Of a stretch of 64,000 nucleotides of DNA, positions 18,350 through 27,479 are shown piece after piece. Position numbers and translations under genes: made by a program. Location: positions 124,001 to 188,000 of the forward strand of contig DATJBZ010000017.1 of NCBI GenBank assembly GCA_035515075.1. The letters run 5' to 3'. Source of the stretch: Moheibacter sp035515075. Its GTDB lineage: Bacteria > Bacteroidota > Bacteroidia > Flavobacteriales > Weeksellaceae. The notes under the pieces are model-generated. The model was not told the DNA's origin, made no database searches, and worked only from the letters and a program-made list of their open reading frames with translations. How positions within the stretch are numbered: position 1 is the first letter of the stretch; every line of letters begins with the position of its first letter.

Positions 18350-19034
18350 ATTCAAACAATTTTCCATTGTCCAAGAAAAATCCGCGATGAAAGTCGGCAC
18401 CGATGGTGTTTTGCTGGGCGCTTGGGCGGCGATGGAGCATCCTCAAAATATTTTGGACATTGGCAGTGGTACGGGTTTGGTCAGTTTGATGTTGGCCCAG
18501 CGGTTTCCTAAGGCACGCATTCATGGAATTGAAATTGAAGAAAATGCTTTTTTGGAAAGTCAATTGAATGTCGAGAATAGTCCATTTGCGCAGCGTTGTC
18601 ATGTAGAATGGACGTCGTTGCAGGATTTTGAAAGTAATCAATCTTTTGATTTGATTGTGAGCAATCCGCCTTTTTTTGATTGGACCCATTCCGACAAAAC
18701 TTCTCGGAATTTGGCACGACAACAAAGTGATTTGACCTTTGAGGAATTGTTGTTTTACAGTAAAAAATGGATGAATGAACATGCGAAATTGGCGTATGTG
18801 ATTCCTTATTTGACGGAAAGTAAAATGTTGACTATCGCTGAATCCTTGGATTTGTATCCAGAGAAAATCACCCGCGTCAAAGGACATGCGCAAGCAGATT
18901 TCAAACGCAGTTTGTTGTTGTTGGGCCAAGAGAAAGTAGCAAGTCAGGTGGATGAATTGACGATCGAGTTGGAAAGGCATGTTTATTCTGAAGCTTACAT
19001 TGAACTGACAAAAGCGTTTTATTTGAAGATGTAG
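18342..19034 (+). CDS. tRNA1(Val) (adenine(37)-N6)-methyltransferase-like protein
   Basis: The product is a class I SAM-dependent methyltransferase of 230 residues resembling TrmN6/YfiC, which makes m6A37 in tRNA1(Val). It starts MFRFKQFSIVQEKSAMKVGTDG, a typical opening, has a SAM-binding loop ILDIGSGTGLVSLMLA, and the catalytic motif SNPPFF of N6-adenine methyltransferases. The ATG at 18342 lies inside the kinase gene; earlier in-frame starts exist but run through kinase coding sequence. The substrate tRNA is inferred from the family only. Confidence 0.87.
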   Translation: MFRFKQFSIVQEKSAMKVGTDGVLLGAWAAMEHPQNILDIGSGTGLVSLMLAQRFPKARIHGIEIEENAFLESQLNVENSPFAQRCHVEWTSLQDFESNQSFDLIVSNPPFFDWTHSDKTSRNLARQQSDLTFEELLFYSKKWMNEHAKLAYVIPYLTESKMLTIAESLDLYPEKITRVKGHAQADFKRSLLLLGQEKVASQVDELTIELERHVYSEAYIELTKAFYLKM

Positions 19035-19223
19035 TGGTTGTGAATTAGACATTGGAAATTAGCTATTAGACACTAGAGTTTGTCCATGCCTAATTAACGT
19101 TGACTGTTTTTTTCTAGTGGGATAATGTGTATTTAAGATGTCTTTTTTGTGTGTTACAAATGTTTAATTAATTGTGACACTCGATTCTGCTATCGCTCAA
19201 ACGAGCGGCGGAGGGGGAATTCT
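19035..19223. other. Intergenic region between convergent genes
   Basis: About 190 bases without a gene. ATTAGACA occurs twice (19044-19051 and 19065-19072) in a stretch of ATTAGACATT-like words, and a five-base hairpin CGCTC/GAGCG lies near 19195-19208. No clear terminator with a T-run was found for either flanking gene. Confidence 0.45.
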
Positions 19224-19613
19224 TCATTCTTCCTTTTTCCACTTTAAATTAGTCAATTTTTCACTTAGTAATAATTTGTAATCAAACATCATGATAGCTG
19301 AGGCCAAATAAAAAATTAAAAAGATGAATCGGTCTAAAAAGATCAAAAAAGTATAAATTAAAAATCTTTTTCTAAAATGCTTATTTTCATCATCTGTGAT
19401 CTTCACTTTAAGCATTTTCATTCCTAAAGTTTTTTTAAAAAAGTACTCTGGGACAACGTAATATAGTATATAAACAAACAACCATAAAATCAATGGGTAT
19501 TGTTGCTCCAATCCTGTTATAGAAGCTTTATCCAATAAAGCTATTGTGGTTATAAATACAATATAATCTATGAATAGGATCATCAATTTTGATTTTAAAG
19601 TTAGCTCTCTCAT
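19224..19613 (-). CDS. RDD family membrane protein
   Basis: This 129-residue protein has about three membrane segments and the features of the RDD domain: an acidic residue in the first helix (LFIDYIVF), a central hairpin, and the signature TLGMKMLKVKITD, equivalent to the TPGK-type motif. The function of RDD proteins is mostly unknown; some are linked to Na+/H+ exchange. The gene is clearly richer in A and T than its neighbours and uses TTA and ATA where neighbouring genes use TTG and ATC, which suggests it was acquired recently. Flanking gaps carry short repeats. Confidence 0.75.
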   Translation of the reverse strand: MRELTLKSKLMILFIDYIVFITTIALLDKASITGLEQQYPLILWLFVYILYYVVPEYFFKKTLGMKMLKVKITDDENKHFRKRFLIYTFLIFLDRFIFLIFYLASAIMMFDYKLLLSEKLTNLKWKKEE

Positions 19614-19716
19614 GGAATAATTACTAAATACTTATTTAGAAGAATTAAGTCTTTTTTGCGGTTTATCGTTTCTATAGCGCGCTTATAATAGAATTACTCC
19701 TTCTGAACCTTCTCTT

Positions 19717-20514
19717 TTAAAGCGATTTGAAGTTCACCGTCATTTTGATATTTTGACCCGCAGTTTGCATATTGGCCTGGATCACTCCATTTTTGGTCAA
19801 GCCCAAATGTCGGTCCAAGGTGTAGTGGCCTGAATAAGTTCCCAACACTTTCCCAGAGGCATCGACCATGTCGCCTTGGGTGGCGATGAGCACATCTTCT
19901 ACAGTGATTTTCTCGACGGTCATGTTCATGAGCATGGTGCCCATATCGTCCATTTCTCTTTTTGCGGACCAAGTATCACCTACACCGACGGCTTTGTCTG
20001 GCATAGGAATCGAAATCGATCCCATATCACCCATGGAAGGGAGGTTGTCTTGTTGGCCTGTTTCCAATTCTACCAATCTTCCCTGTTCATCGATTTTCAT
20101 GGTCCAAGACTTGCTCAAAATGGGTTCAAGTTGGGTTTTGAGCATTTCGCCCATGCCGGTTTGGGTGGTGGCTTCTGAATCAAAAGAGAAGCTCATGCCC
20201 ATGGTGTTCATGTCCATTTGGATGGAATTGTACGTCAAATCATACACAAAAACTTCTGCTTCTTTGTCAACGACTTTTAGGTTCATTTTCATGTTCAAAT
20301 TCATTTCCATTTCTTGGTTGCCATCAGAAGTCAATGCCATTTGCATCATCATCTTTTGGTGGGTGCCGACTTTTGGTTTCAAACGGATCAATACTTTGTC
20401 GCCGGTCAATCCTTCACTGACAATGGACAACTCATCTTTTGGTGCGATGTCGGTGGATTTATTGCAAGCGGAAAAGCTTAAAAATAAAATGCTAAAAATT
20501 AAGTAGTTTTTCAT
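19717..20514 (-). CDS. DUF6263-like lipoprotein
   Basis: The product is a 265-residue predicted lipoprotein: the signal peptide ends LSFSAC with Cys17 as lipid anchor. The mature part is rich in Met and shows a beta-rich pattern (LIRLKPKVGTHQKMMMQM, followed by DNLPSMGDMGSISIPMPDKAVGVGDTW) that resembles DUF6263 proteins of Bacteroidota. The VGVGDTW segment is common to that family and to related outer-membrane-associated lipoproteins. The function is unknown. It lies downstream of the phosphatase-fold gene on the same strand, but a strong hairpin separates them. Confidence 0.75.
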   Translation of the reverse strand: MKNYLIFSILFLSFSACNKSTDIAPKDELSIVSEGLTGDKVLIRLKPKVGTHQKMMMQMALTSDGNQEMEMNLNMKMNLKVVDKEAEVFVYDLTYNSIQMDMNTMGMSFSFDSEATTQTGMGEMLKTQLEPILSKSWTMKIDEQGRLVELETGQQDNLPSMGDMGSISIPMPDKAVGVGDTWSAKREMDDMGTMLMNMTVEKITVEDVLIATQGDMVDASGKVLGTYSGHYTLDRHLGLTKNGVIQANMQTAGQNIKMTVNFKSL

Positions 20515-20585
20515 GGGTTAAATTTTGAAACAGCAAGATACAATTTCTGTGTACAATTATGGATGAGGTGACAATTTTTTCAATA

Positions 20586-20621
20586 AAAAATCCCATCACT
20601 GCGAACAATGATGGGATTTTT
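20586..20621 (-). terminator. Rho-independent terminator of the nuclease-like gene
   Basis: AAAAATCCCATCA pairs perfectly with TGATGGGATTTTT across a ten-base loop. It lies 17 bases beyond the stop of the minus-strand gene at 20638; A/T runs flank both sides, so it can work in both directions. Confidence 0.8.
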
Positions 20622-20637
20622 GAATCGGATTCAAATC

Positions 20638-21846
20638 TTATTTTACATTGCGCAAAAGCACTGTGTAAATCGGAAAGTGGTCACTGTATCCTTCTGGATA
20701 AAAGGTATCGCCACCAAACATTCTGTAAGGAAAACCTTTGTACGGTCCTGATGGTGATCTCAAATAGCTGGGCGAATAAATTTCGACTTTGAAAATTTTG
20801 TACGAGTCGTATTGTTTGGCATTGTCGACCAAAGTTCCGGTCATCATGAATTGGTCAAACAAGTTCCAAGCGTCACGGTACGCCAAAGTGCCTACGCCTT
20901 TCTTTTTGTAGATGGCTTCCATTGGGTTGTAAATGTCTTCTTTTTGCACTTTTTCTTTTTTGCCAATGGCGCCCATACCGATTTTGATGCTTGGGTTGAT
21001 TGGATCATCGTTGAAGTCACCCATGGCGATGATTTTTGCCTCCGGGTTTTCAGCGCGAATTTCGTCAAAAATCTTTTTCATGGCTTCAGCAGCTTTCATA
21101 CGGTTGGGCATACTTCTTTTTTCGCCACCAGAACGAGAAGGCCAGTGATTGACCAAAAAAGTAATTTCTTCTCCGTCCAATAAACCAGTTACTCTCAAAA
21201 TATCTCGGGTGTAAATTCTTCGTCCTTCTACTGAATAAATTTCAATTGGATAAGGTTTGGCTAAAGTTACTTGAAAACGGTCTTTCTGATAAATTAATCC
21301 CAAATCAATTCCTCTTGCATCAAATGAATTGAAATGAATCGCGCCATAATTGTATTTTTTCAAAATTGGATGATTGGCCAAATCCTCAACGGTTTGTAAA
21401 GTTTCTACTTCACTCAAACCAACAATGACGGGTGCTGTTTTGGTTTCTTCTTTGCCTAATTCAGCAATGACTTTGGACAATTGACGCAATTTGATTTGGT
21501 AACGTTCGTGGTTCCAAACTTTGTTTCCTTTGGGCGAAAACTCATCTTTTTGTAGGATTTGTGGACGAATTACTTTTTTTCCTTTGATGGCTTCATGGGT
21601 ATATGGTCCTCTGAAATACACGGTGTCATATTTGTAAATGTCCGCTTCAGGAATGGTGACGTGGTACAGTGGGTCATTTTGGCTACGCGTCCCGTCAATG
21701 TAATCGACAGAAACAATGGTGTCAAAAAGGTTTTCAACGTTGTAAAAAGCAACAGTGGCTGCTTGGTATTTTTGTTGAGCATTTAGTGAGGTCGAAAACA
21801 CCACTAAAAAAGATAAAATACTTAAGGATTCTTTAATTTTAAACAT
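20638..21846 (-). CDS. Secreted endonuclease/exonuclease/phosphatase-fold protein
   Basis: The 402-residue product has a signal peptide (ending TSLNAQ) and the DNase I-like fold shared by nucleases and phosphodiesterases. Visible motifs are FYNVENLFDT near the N-terminus, VIVGLSEVETLQTVEDL with the catalytic Glu, NHWPSRSGGEKRS, IAMGDFNDDP with the Asp/Asn pair, and SDHFPI near the C-terminus with the catalytic His. The substrate could be DNA, RNA or a phosphoester. It is divergent from a TonB receptor and a DUF5689 lipoprotein, a combination I know from flavobacteria and which suggests scavenging of nucleic acids or phosphate. Confidence 0.88.
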   Translation of the reverse strand: MFKIKESLSILSFLVVFSTSLNAQQKYQAATVAFYNVENLFDTIVSVDYIDGTRSQNDPLYHVTIPEADIYKYDTVYFRGPYTHEAIKGKKVIRPQILQKDEFSPKGNKVWNHERYQIKLRQLSKVIAELGKEETKTAPVIVGLSEVETLQTVEDLANHPILKKYNYGAIHFNSFDARGIDLGLIYQKDRFQVTLAKPYPIEIYSVEGRRIYTRDILRVTGLLDGEEITFLVNHWPSRSGGEKRSMPNRMKAAEAMKKIFDEIRAENPEAKIIAMGDFNDDPINPSIKIGMGAIGKKEKVQKEDIYNPMEAIYKKKGVGTLAYRDAWNLFDQFMMTGTLVDNAKQYDSYKIFKVEIYSPSYLRSPSGPYKGFPYRMFGGDTFYPEGYSDHFPIYTVLLRNVK

Positions 21847-21859
21847 TGTACTATTTTAT

Positions 21860-21867
21860 TAAATTTG
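21860..21867 (+). promoter_or_regulatory. -7 promoter element for the TonB receptor operon
   Basis: TAAATTTG is an exact TAnnTTTG match, 51 bases before the receptor ATG, with a TTTT at 21837-21840 about 19 bases upstream in place of the -33 element. It sits just upstream of the divergent gene start. Confidence 0.42.
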
Positions 21868-21918
21868 CAGTCTGAAACTTTTGTATGAAATGCAAAGTAA
21901 AGACAAAAAATTCTTTAA

Positions 21919-24696
21919 ATGAATAAATTATTGTTAACGATGACCCTTATCACATTTAGTGTGATGAATCTGTTGGGTCAAACTAAAATTTCGGGGATTG
22001 TCAAGGACAGTTCCACCGAAAAAGAAATTTACAATCTCAATGTTCTGATGGTTGAAACTGGTGAGCTTGTACATACCGACCGGATTGGGTATTTCCAATT
22101 CATCGATGTGGGTGAGGGAACTTATACCCTGAGGATTTCAGGCATCGGCTACCAAGGCATGGAGAGAAAAATCGAAGTGAGCGGTACTTCACCGATTGAT
22201 TTGGGGGAACTTTTCGTTACTTTCAATCCTGCAAGAGAGGGAATGGGCATCATCACTTTGACCGATGATGAATTGGAAGCGGATGAGTCTTCTTCTCAAT
22301 CAGCAGCAGGTTTGTTACAATCATCACAGGATGTTTTTACCAGGACAGCAGCCTTTGAGTTGGGTGCTTATTGGTTCAAAGTCCGTGGGTATGATAACAA
22401 ATACAATGATGTGTTTTTCAATGGTGTACGCATGAACAAGATCAACAACAACCGAGTGAACTTCGGGGATTGGGGAGGATTGAACGATGTGACCAGAAGA
22501 CCAGCAGAGCAAACATTGGGCATCGAGCCTTCTGAATATGCTTTTGGAAATGCAGGTGGAGTGACTTATTTTGATACCCGTCCTTCACAATTGAGAAAAG
22601 GGAGCAGTTTGGCTTATTCTTTCACCAATCGTTCTTACAACCAAAGAGTATTGGCTTCGTACAATACTGGTTTGATGGAAAATGGTTGGGCTTTCATGGG
22701 GTCTGTCGCAAGAAGATGGGCGGAAGAAGGACAAATAGAAGGTACTTTTTATGATTCATGGGCATACTATTTAGGCATTGAAAAGAAAATCAATGACCGC
22801 CATACCTTGAGTTTTACAGGTTTGGGTGCACCGACCAGAAGAGGTGGAAACAGTCCCAACACCCAAGAAGTGTATGACTTGATGGGCAAAGACTACAATG
22901 CGTACTGGGGATGGCAAGATGGTGAGAAAAGAAACGAAAGAATTCGTCAATTTCACCAACCTTTGTTCACGTTTTCTCACCATTGGGACATTAACAAAGA
23001 CACGAAATTGTTGACCTCCGTAGGTTATCAGTTCGGAAAAGACAGCAGAAGCAGATTGGATTGGTACAGGGCGAATAATCCATCACCAATGTATTATAGA
23101 AATTTGCCAAGCTACCATGAGTCGATTGATGCGCCTCAAAGCAACATCGATTTCATTTTGAATCAATGGAGAACTGACCAAACGTATTCTCAATTGGATT
23201 GGTCAGACATTTACAACCAAAACTACAACAGAGGCCAAGGCGGTGCTGCTTATGTTTTGTCAGCAGATGTGAATGAGGACAAAATCATCAGCGCTTCAAC
23301 GCTTTTGAAAACCAAATTGGACAGCAACATTCGTTTTACCACTGGTTTCAATTACCAAAACACGCGCTCGCATTTGTACAGAGAAGTATTGGATTTGTTG
23401 GGCGGAAACTACTATGTGAACCACAATGCTTTTCAAAACGTATATTATAACGTAGATGAGGAAGCCGATAGAAAAGTGTACAAAGGAGACAAGTACCAAT
23501 ACAATTATGAAATCAACCATCAAAAAGCAGACGTTTTTGTACAAGCTGAAATGGATTGGAACAAATTCTTGGTGACTTTGGGGATGAAAGCGGCTTATAC
23601 TTCCATCTTTAGAGAAGGAAATTACCGCCACGAACAATATTTGGACAACTCCAAAGGAAAAAGCAAAACCTATGAGTTTTTGGATTTCGGCGGAAAATTG
23701 CAATTGTTGTATGAGTTGAACGGTAGAAACTTTTTACAGTTGAACAGCATGTATGCAACTTATGCACCGACTGCGGATGAAGTTTTCCCGAATGCAAGAT
23801 CCAATGATTACACCATCGAAGACAACAACTTTGTCCAAGGCGGAAAAGATTTGAAGAGCACTCAGGTTTGGGCATCTGACATCAGTTATATCTTGAGAGC
23901 ACCACGTGTGAAAGCAAGAGCAACTGCTTTTTATACCAAATTCATGAATGAATACGAAAAGAACTTTGGATACATCGATGAAGGACAAGGGGCCAGCAAC
24001 TTATTTGGTGCAGAGTACATTTACAACATCGACAAAGAATTCATGGGAGGAGAAGTTGGATTGGAAGCACAATTGACCACGACCATTACATTGAGTGCAG
24101 TGGCTTCTTTGGGACAGTATGTTTACAGCAACAACCCGACTTACCAGCGTTTTTCTGACAGTTATTCGATCAATGATTTGGATTTGACTTCACAAACTGC
24201 TGGGGCAACAGCGCCGATGACTACTTATTTAGAAAACTACAGAGTGGCTACTGGTCCTCAACAAGGTTTCTCATTGGGTCTTCAGTACCGTGACCCTAAA
24301 TATTGGTGGGTAGGTGCAACTGGAAACTTCATGGCTGGAAACTATTTGGATCCTGCGCCATACAGAAGAACTTCTGCTGTTTGGGGAGAAGGCAATCATT
24401 CTTTCTCTGATGATTTTGTGAGAGGATATTTGGCACAAGAGAAATTCTCTGATGAATTCATGTTGAACATCAACGCTGGAAAAACTTTCAGAATGGGGAA
24501 ATATTTCATGGGTATCAGTGCCAACATCAACAACGTGTTGGACAACCGTGACTATGTAACCGGCGGATTTGAACAAACCCGAATCGGTAGTTTGGACGTT
24601 TTAGAAACCAGACCAGGTTACCAAAAAGTATTTGGGCCTAAATATTGGTACGACAAAGGACGTTCTTACTTTATCAATGTTTTCTTTAGATTTTAA
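21919..24696 (+). CDS. TonB-dependent receptor with carboxypeptidase-like regulatory domain
   Basis: The product is a 925-residue outer-membrane receptor for TonB-driven uptake. After the signal peptide (ending NLLGQ) there is a carboxypeptidase-regulatory-like beta sandwich (about 25-95, ISGIVKDSSTEKEIYNLNVLMVETG), then a plug region (about 110-220, including GYDNKYNDVFFNGVRMNK) and a large barrel ending YFINVFFRF, with a terminal Phe typical of outer-membrane barrels. No separate SusD protein is present; the DUF5689 lipoprotein follows 29 bases downstream and may be the surface partner. Confidence 0.9.
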   Translation: MNKLLLTMTLITFSVMNLLGQTKISGIVKDSSTEKEIYNLNVLMVETGELVHTDRIGYFQFIDVGEGTYTLRISGIGYQGMERKIEVSGTSPIDLGELFVTFNPAREGMGIITLTDDELEADESSSQSAAGLLQSSQDVFTRTAAFELGAYWFKVRGYDNKYNDVFFNGVRMNKINNNRVNFGDWGGLNDVTRRPAEQTLGIEPSEYAFGNAGGVTYFDTRPSQLRKGSSLAYSFTNRSYNQRVLASYNTGLMENGWAFMGSVARRWAEEGQIEGTFYDSWAYYLGIEKKINDRHTLSFTGLGAPTRRGGNSPNTQEVYDLMGKDYNAYWGWQDGEKRNERIRQFHQPLFTFSHHWDINKDTKLLTSVGYQFGKDSRSRLDWYRANNPSPMYYRNLPSYHESIDAPQSNIDFILNQWRTDQTYSQLDWSDIYNQNYNRGQGGAAYVLSADVNEDKIISASTLLKTKLDSNIRFTTGFNYQNTRSHLYREVLDLLGGNYYVNHNAFQNVYYNVDEEADRKVYKGDKYQYNYEINHQKADVFVQAEMDWNKFLVTLGMKAAYTSIFREGNYRHEQYLDNSKGKSKTYEFLDFGGKLQLLYELNGRNFLQLNSMYATYAPTADEVFPNARSNDYTIEDNNFVQGGKDLKSTQVWASDISYILRAPRVKARATAFYTKFMNEYEKNFGYIDEGQGASNLFGAEYIYNIDKEFMGGEVGLEAQLTTTITLSAVASLGQYVYSNNPTYQRFSDSYSINDLDLTSQTAGATAPMTTYLENYRVATGPQQGFSLGLQYRDPKYWWVGATGNFMAGNYLDPAPYRRTSAVWGEGNHSFSDDFVRGYLAQEKFSDEFMLNINAGKTFRMGKYFMGISANINNVLDNRDYVTGGFEQTRIGSLDVLETRPGYQKVFGPKYWYDKGRSYFINVFFRF

Positions 24697-24725
24697 TTTT
24701 ATACAAACGAATAATTACATTTAAA

Positions 24726-26693
24726 ATGAATACAATCAAAAAACTTCAAAATGCCTTTATCGCAGCCATGGTGTTGTTCACCATCAATTCCTGTGTAAAA
24801 GACGACGATTGGTCCATGCCACCCGTTGAGTGCAACAATGCTTGGACGACAGATCTTACCATGGAAGAACTATTTGCAATGGCTGACGCGGCCAATGGAG
24901 AAATTCTCTCATTTGACCAAGAAAGAATTTTGGAAGGATACGTGGTTTCTAGTGACAGTACTGGAAACTTCTTCAAAACGATGTCCATCCAAAACAAATT
25001 GGAAAACCCTACCCGTGGATTGCAAGTAGAAATGGACAGAACCAATTTGTTCAACAACTTCCCATTGGGATCAAGAGTACAAATCAATTTAAAAGGATTG
25101 AACGTGGCTTATGACCGAGGGATGTTGAAAATTGGTGAAACGTACACAGACAACAACGGAAACGTTCGTGTAGGTCGTATGATGGATGCGAAAGTCAAGG
25201 GGCATGTGGTAAAAACTTGTGATGAGATTGCCAAACCCAAACCAGTGGTTTTTGAAAATATCGAAGCGCTTTTGAATGCAGGCGTATTCAATACGTTGGT
25301 GACCATCAAAAACATTCAATTTGACAATGCTGAATTAGGAAAACCTTACGCAGAAACCAATCAAACGGTAGATAGATTGTTGATTGACAACAAAGACAAC
25401 ACCATCAAATTGAGAAACAGTGGCTATGCTTCATTTGCAAGTGAAATTGTTCCAGAAAAAAGTGGAAGCATTACTGTAGTATTGAATGGTTATGACCAAA
25501 ACGTGAACGGAACAGTTTCTCCTTCAGAGTACCAATTGTACATCCGTGATACCAATGATGTTCAATTCAACGACGCAAGATTTGGCGATACGCCTCCACC
25601 AACAGGAGATTCAGAATTTGTTTCTTGTTTGAATGAAACTTTCAATGCTTTTGCAGTCAACAATGAGAATTTTCCAAATTATGAAAACTTGACCATTGCA
25701 GGAACCAGAAAATGGCGAGTGAAAGATTTCAGTGGAAACAAATACATCGAAGCAAGTGCTTTCCAAGCAACTGGACCGGTAGTATCTTATTTCGTTGTTC
25801 CAGTTGATTTCAGCAAGGCAGATGCGATGTCTTTCAAAACCAAAGATGGACACAACAATGGCAATGTTTTGAAAGTATACTATTCGACCAATTACACTCC
25901 AGGTGGAAACATCAACAACGCAACTTTGGTGGACATCACCAACAACTTTACCATCGCTTCAGGTACGACCAATGGTTATGCCAATGACTTTACAGAATCA
26001 GGTGTGTACAATTTCAATCAATTGAGTGGAAACGGTGTGGTTGTTTTTGCTTACGAAGGAAACGGTCCTGCATTGACCACTACCATGCAATTGGATGACA
26101 TTCAAATTATTGACAATGAAGATGCAAACTGTGGAAGCGGTAATGGTGGTGGTGGAGAAGATCCAACTCCTCCTTCAGCAGATGCCAAACTTTTGTTCCC
26201 AGGAAGTGATTTTGAAAATTGGGGTGCTTTCTTAGCAGGAATTAATGATTTTGGATTGAAACCTTATGCGACACAAGGTGTTGGTTTGGGCCAAAATGGA
26301 AGCCATTCATTGCACATCCAAGGTACACCAGTTGGAAATGACTATGTATTTACTTCATTTGCTTCAAGCGATTTACCAACGACTTATTCTAAAATTTCAT
26401 TTTTTGTGAAAGGTACTTCGGCCAAATCGGTCTCATTGAACGTATATCGTGCAGGTGAAGGATTCTATGCATTTAATTTAGGCAATATCACTTCAAGCAC
26501 TATCGTCCAACAAGCGGAAAACAATCAATACACAGGTTCAATCAATACCAATGGCGAATGGGTTCAAATTACATTGGATTTGACCGGTATTTCAGATTTA
26601 AATGTGAACAACACCAATGCCAATTTATTTGCTTTGAAAATCGGTAAAGAAGCTGCTTACGATTTGCATTTCGACAACTTTGTGATCGAATAA
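24726..26693 (+). CDS. DUF5689 domain surface lipoprotein
   Basis: The 655-residue protein is a predicted lipoprotein: the signal ends FTINSC with Cys23. Residues about 40-280 match the pattern of DUF5689 (EGYVVSSDSTGNFFKTMSIQN, LGSRVQINLKGLNVAYDRG), an OB-like domain found in surface lipoproteins of Bacteroidota. Residues about 300-465 look like a choice-of-anchor J / cleaved-adhesin type beta sandwich (SFKTKDGHNNGNVLKVYYS), followed by a Gly-rich linker and a further beta-sandwich domain. It shares the operon with the TonB receptor and probably binds the substrate at the cell surface. Confidence 0.82.
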   Translation: MNTIKKLQNAFIAAMVLFTINSCVKDDDWSMPPVECNNAWTTDLTMEELFAMADAANGEILSFDQERILEGYVVSSDSTGNFFKTMSIQNKLENPTRGLQVEMDRTNLFNNFPLGSRVQINLKGLNVAYDRGMLKIGETYTDNNGNVRVGRMMDAKVKGHVVKTCDEIAKPKPVVFENIEALLNAGVFNTLVTIKNIQFDNAELGKPYAETNQTVDRLLIDNKDNTIKLRNSGYASFASEIVPEKSGSITVVLNGYDQNVNGTVSPSEYQLYIRDTNDVQFNDARFGDTPPPTGDSEFVSCLNETFNAFAVNNENFPNYENLTIAGTRKWRVKDFSGNKYIEASAFQATGPVVSYFVVPVDFSKADAMSFKTKDGHNNGNVLKVYYSTNYTPGGNINNATLVDITNNFTIASGTTNGYANDFTESGVYNFNQLSGNGVVVFAYEGNGPALTTTMQLDDIQIIDNEDANCGSGNGGGGEDPTPPSADAKLLFPGSDFENWGAFLAGINDFGLKPYATQGVGLGQNGSHSLHIQGTPVGNDYVFTSFASSDLPTTYSKISFFVKGTSAKSVSLNVYRAGEGFYAFNLGNITSSTIVQQAENNQYTGSINTNGEWVQITLDLTGISDLNVNNTNANLFALKIGKEAAYDLHFDNFVIE

Positions 26694-26720
26694 ATTAAAG
26701 TTAGATTCAGAATAAAATGG

Positions 26721-26752
26721 AAAGCCTGCAGTTATCTGCAGGCTTTTTTTTT
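26721..26752 (+). terminator. Rho-independent terminator after the DUF5689 gene
   Basis: AGCCTGCAG pairs with CTGCAGGCT across a four-base loop, followed by nine T residues. Confidence 0.9.
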
Positions 26753-26839
26753 GGTTGAAACTTGAACTTCACAAGAATTTAACTTCGGTAGTTTCTCAAA
26801 CTTTTGTAACTTTCCATTCAATTTTATAAAAAATTAGTT

Positions 26840-27352
26840 ATGAAAAAATTTGCCATAGGTGCATTCTTATTAAGCATAGGAATTTTCACCACATCCTGCT
26901 CTTCCACCAAAACGCTTTCTTACGATATTCTACCCAAAAGCGACACCCAAACTGCTGGAAAAGTGACTTTCAAACAAAATGGAGACAAGGTGACCATGCA
27001 GGTCGATGTCACAGGTTTGACGCCAGGTGCGCACGCCATACATTTGCACGAAATCGCCGATTGTTCAGCGCCTGATGCCATGTCCACTGGAGGCCACTGG
27101 AATCCTGCAGGAAGTGATCATGGAAAGTGGGGAGATGAACATTTCCACATGGGAGACATCGGTAATTTGATGGCGGACGAAAATGGACATGCCAGTATGA
27201 CCTTTACTACGGATCACTGGTGCATCAGTTGTTTGGATGAAAACAAAGACATCATGAACAAATCGGTGATCATTCACGCAGAAGAAGACGACTTTCATAC
27301 CCAACCCACAGGAAACGCCGGTGGAAGAGTGGGCTGTGTAGAAATCAAATAA
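26840..27352 (+). CDS. sodC: Cu/Zn superoxide dismutase lipoprotein
   Basis: SodC converts superoxide to hydrogen peroxide and oxygen in the periplasm or at the cell surface. The signal peptide ends FTTSC, so the protein is a lipoprotein. Metal ligands are visible: AIHLHEIADC (two Cu His), GGHWNP (bridging His), HFHMGDIGN (Zn His and Asp), and SVIIHAEED (last Cu His). AGGRVGC holds the active-site Arg and the second disulfide Cys. The segment DHWCISCLDENK between the sheet and the last His carries an extra CxxC, which I do not expect in typical members. Length is 170 residues. Confidence 0.95.
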   Translation: MKKFAIGAFLLSIGIFTTSCSSTKTLSYDILPKSDTQTAGKVTFKQNGDKVTMQVDVTGLTPGAHAIHLHEIADCSAPDAMSTGGHWNPAGSDHGKWGDEHFHMGDIGNLMADENGHASMTFTTDHWCISCLDENKDIMNKSVIIHAEEDDFHTQPTGNAGGRVGCVEIK

Positions 27353-27374
27353 CCAACTGTTGTAATGATGGATC

Positions 27375-27407
27375 AAGCGATATTTGTCTAAAATGTCGCT
27401 TTTTTTT
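27375..27407 (+). terminator. Probable terminator after sodC
   Basis: AAGCGA pairs with TCGCTT, with a second four-base helix inside and a short loop; eight T residues follow. Confidence 0.65.
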
Positions 27408-27479
27408 AACTTGTTCAAGAAATAAAACAAGCTCCTTGAATGTCAATCAAGAGGTTTGTCGGGGTATTTTAACAAACAA

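Noticed and set aside
18312..19052. 246-codon open frame antisense to the trmN6-like gene
   Set aside because: The plus-strand gene has clear methyltransferase motifs; the antisense product is Gln/His-rich with no known motif.
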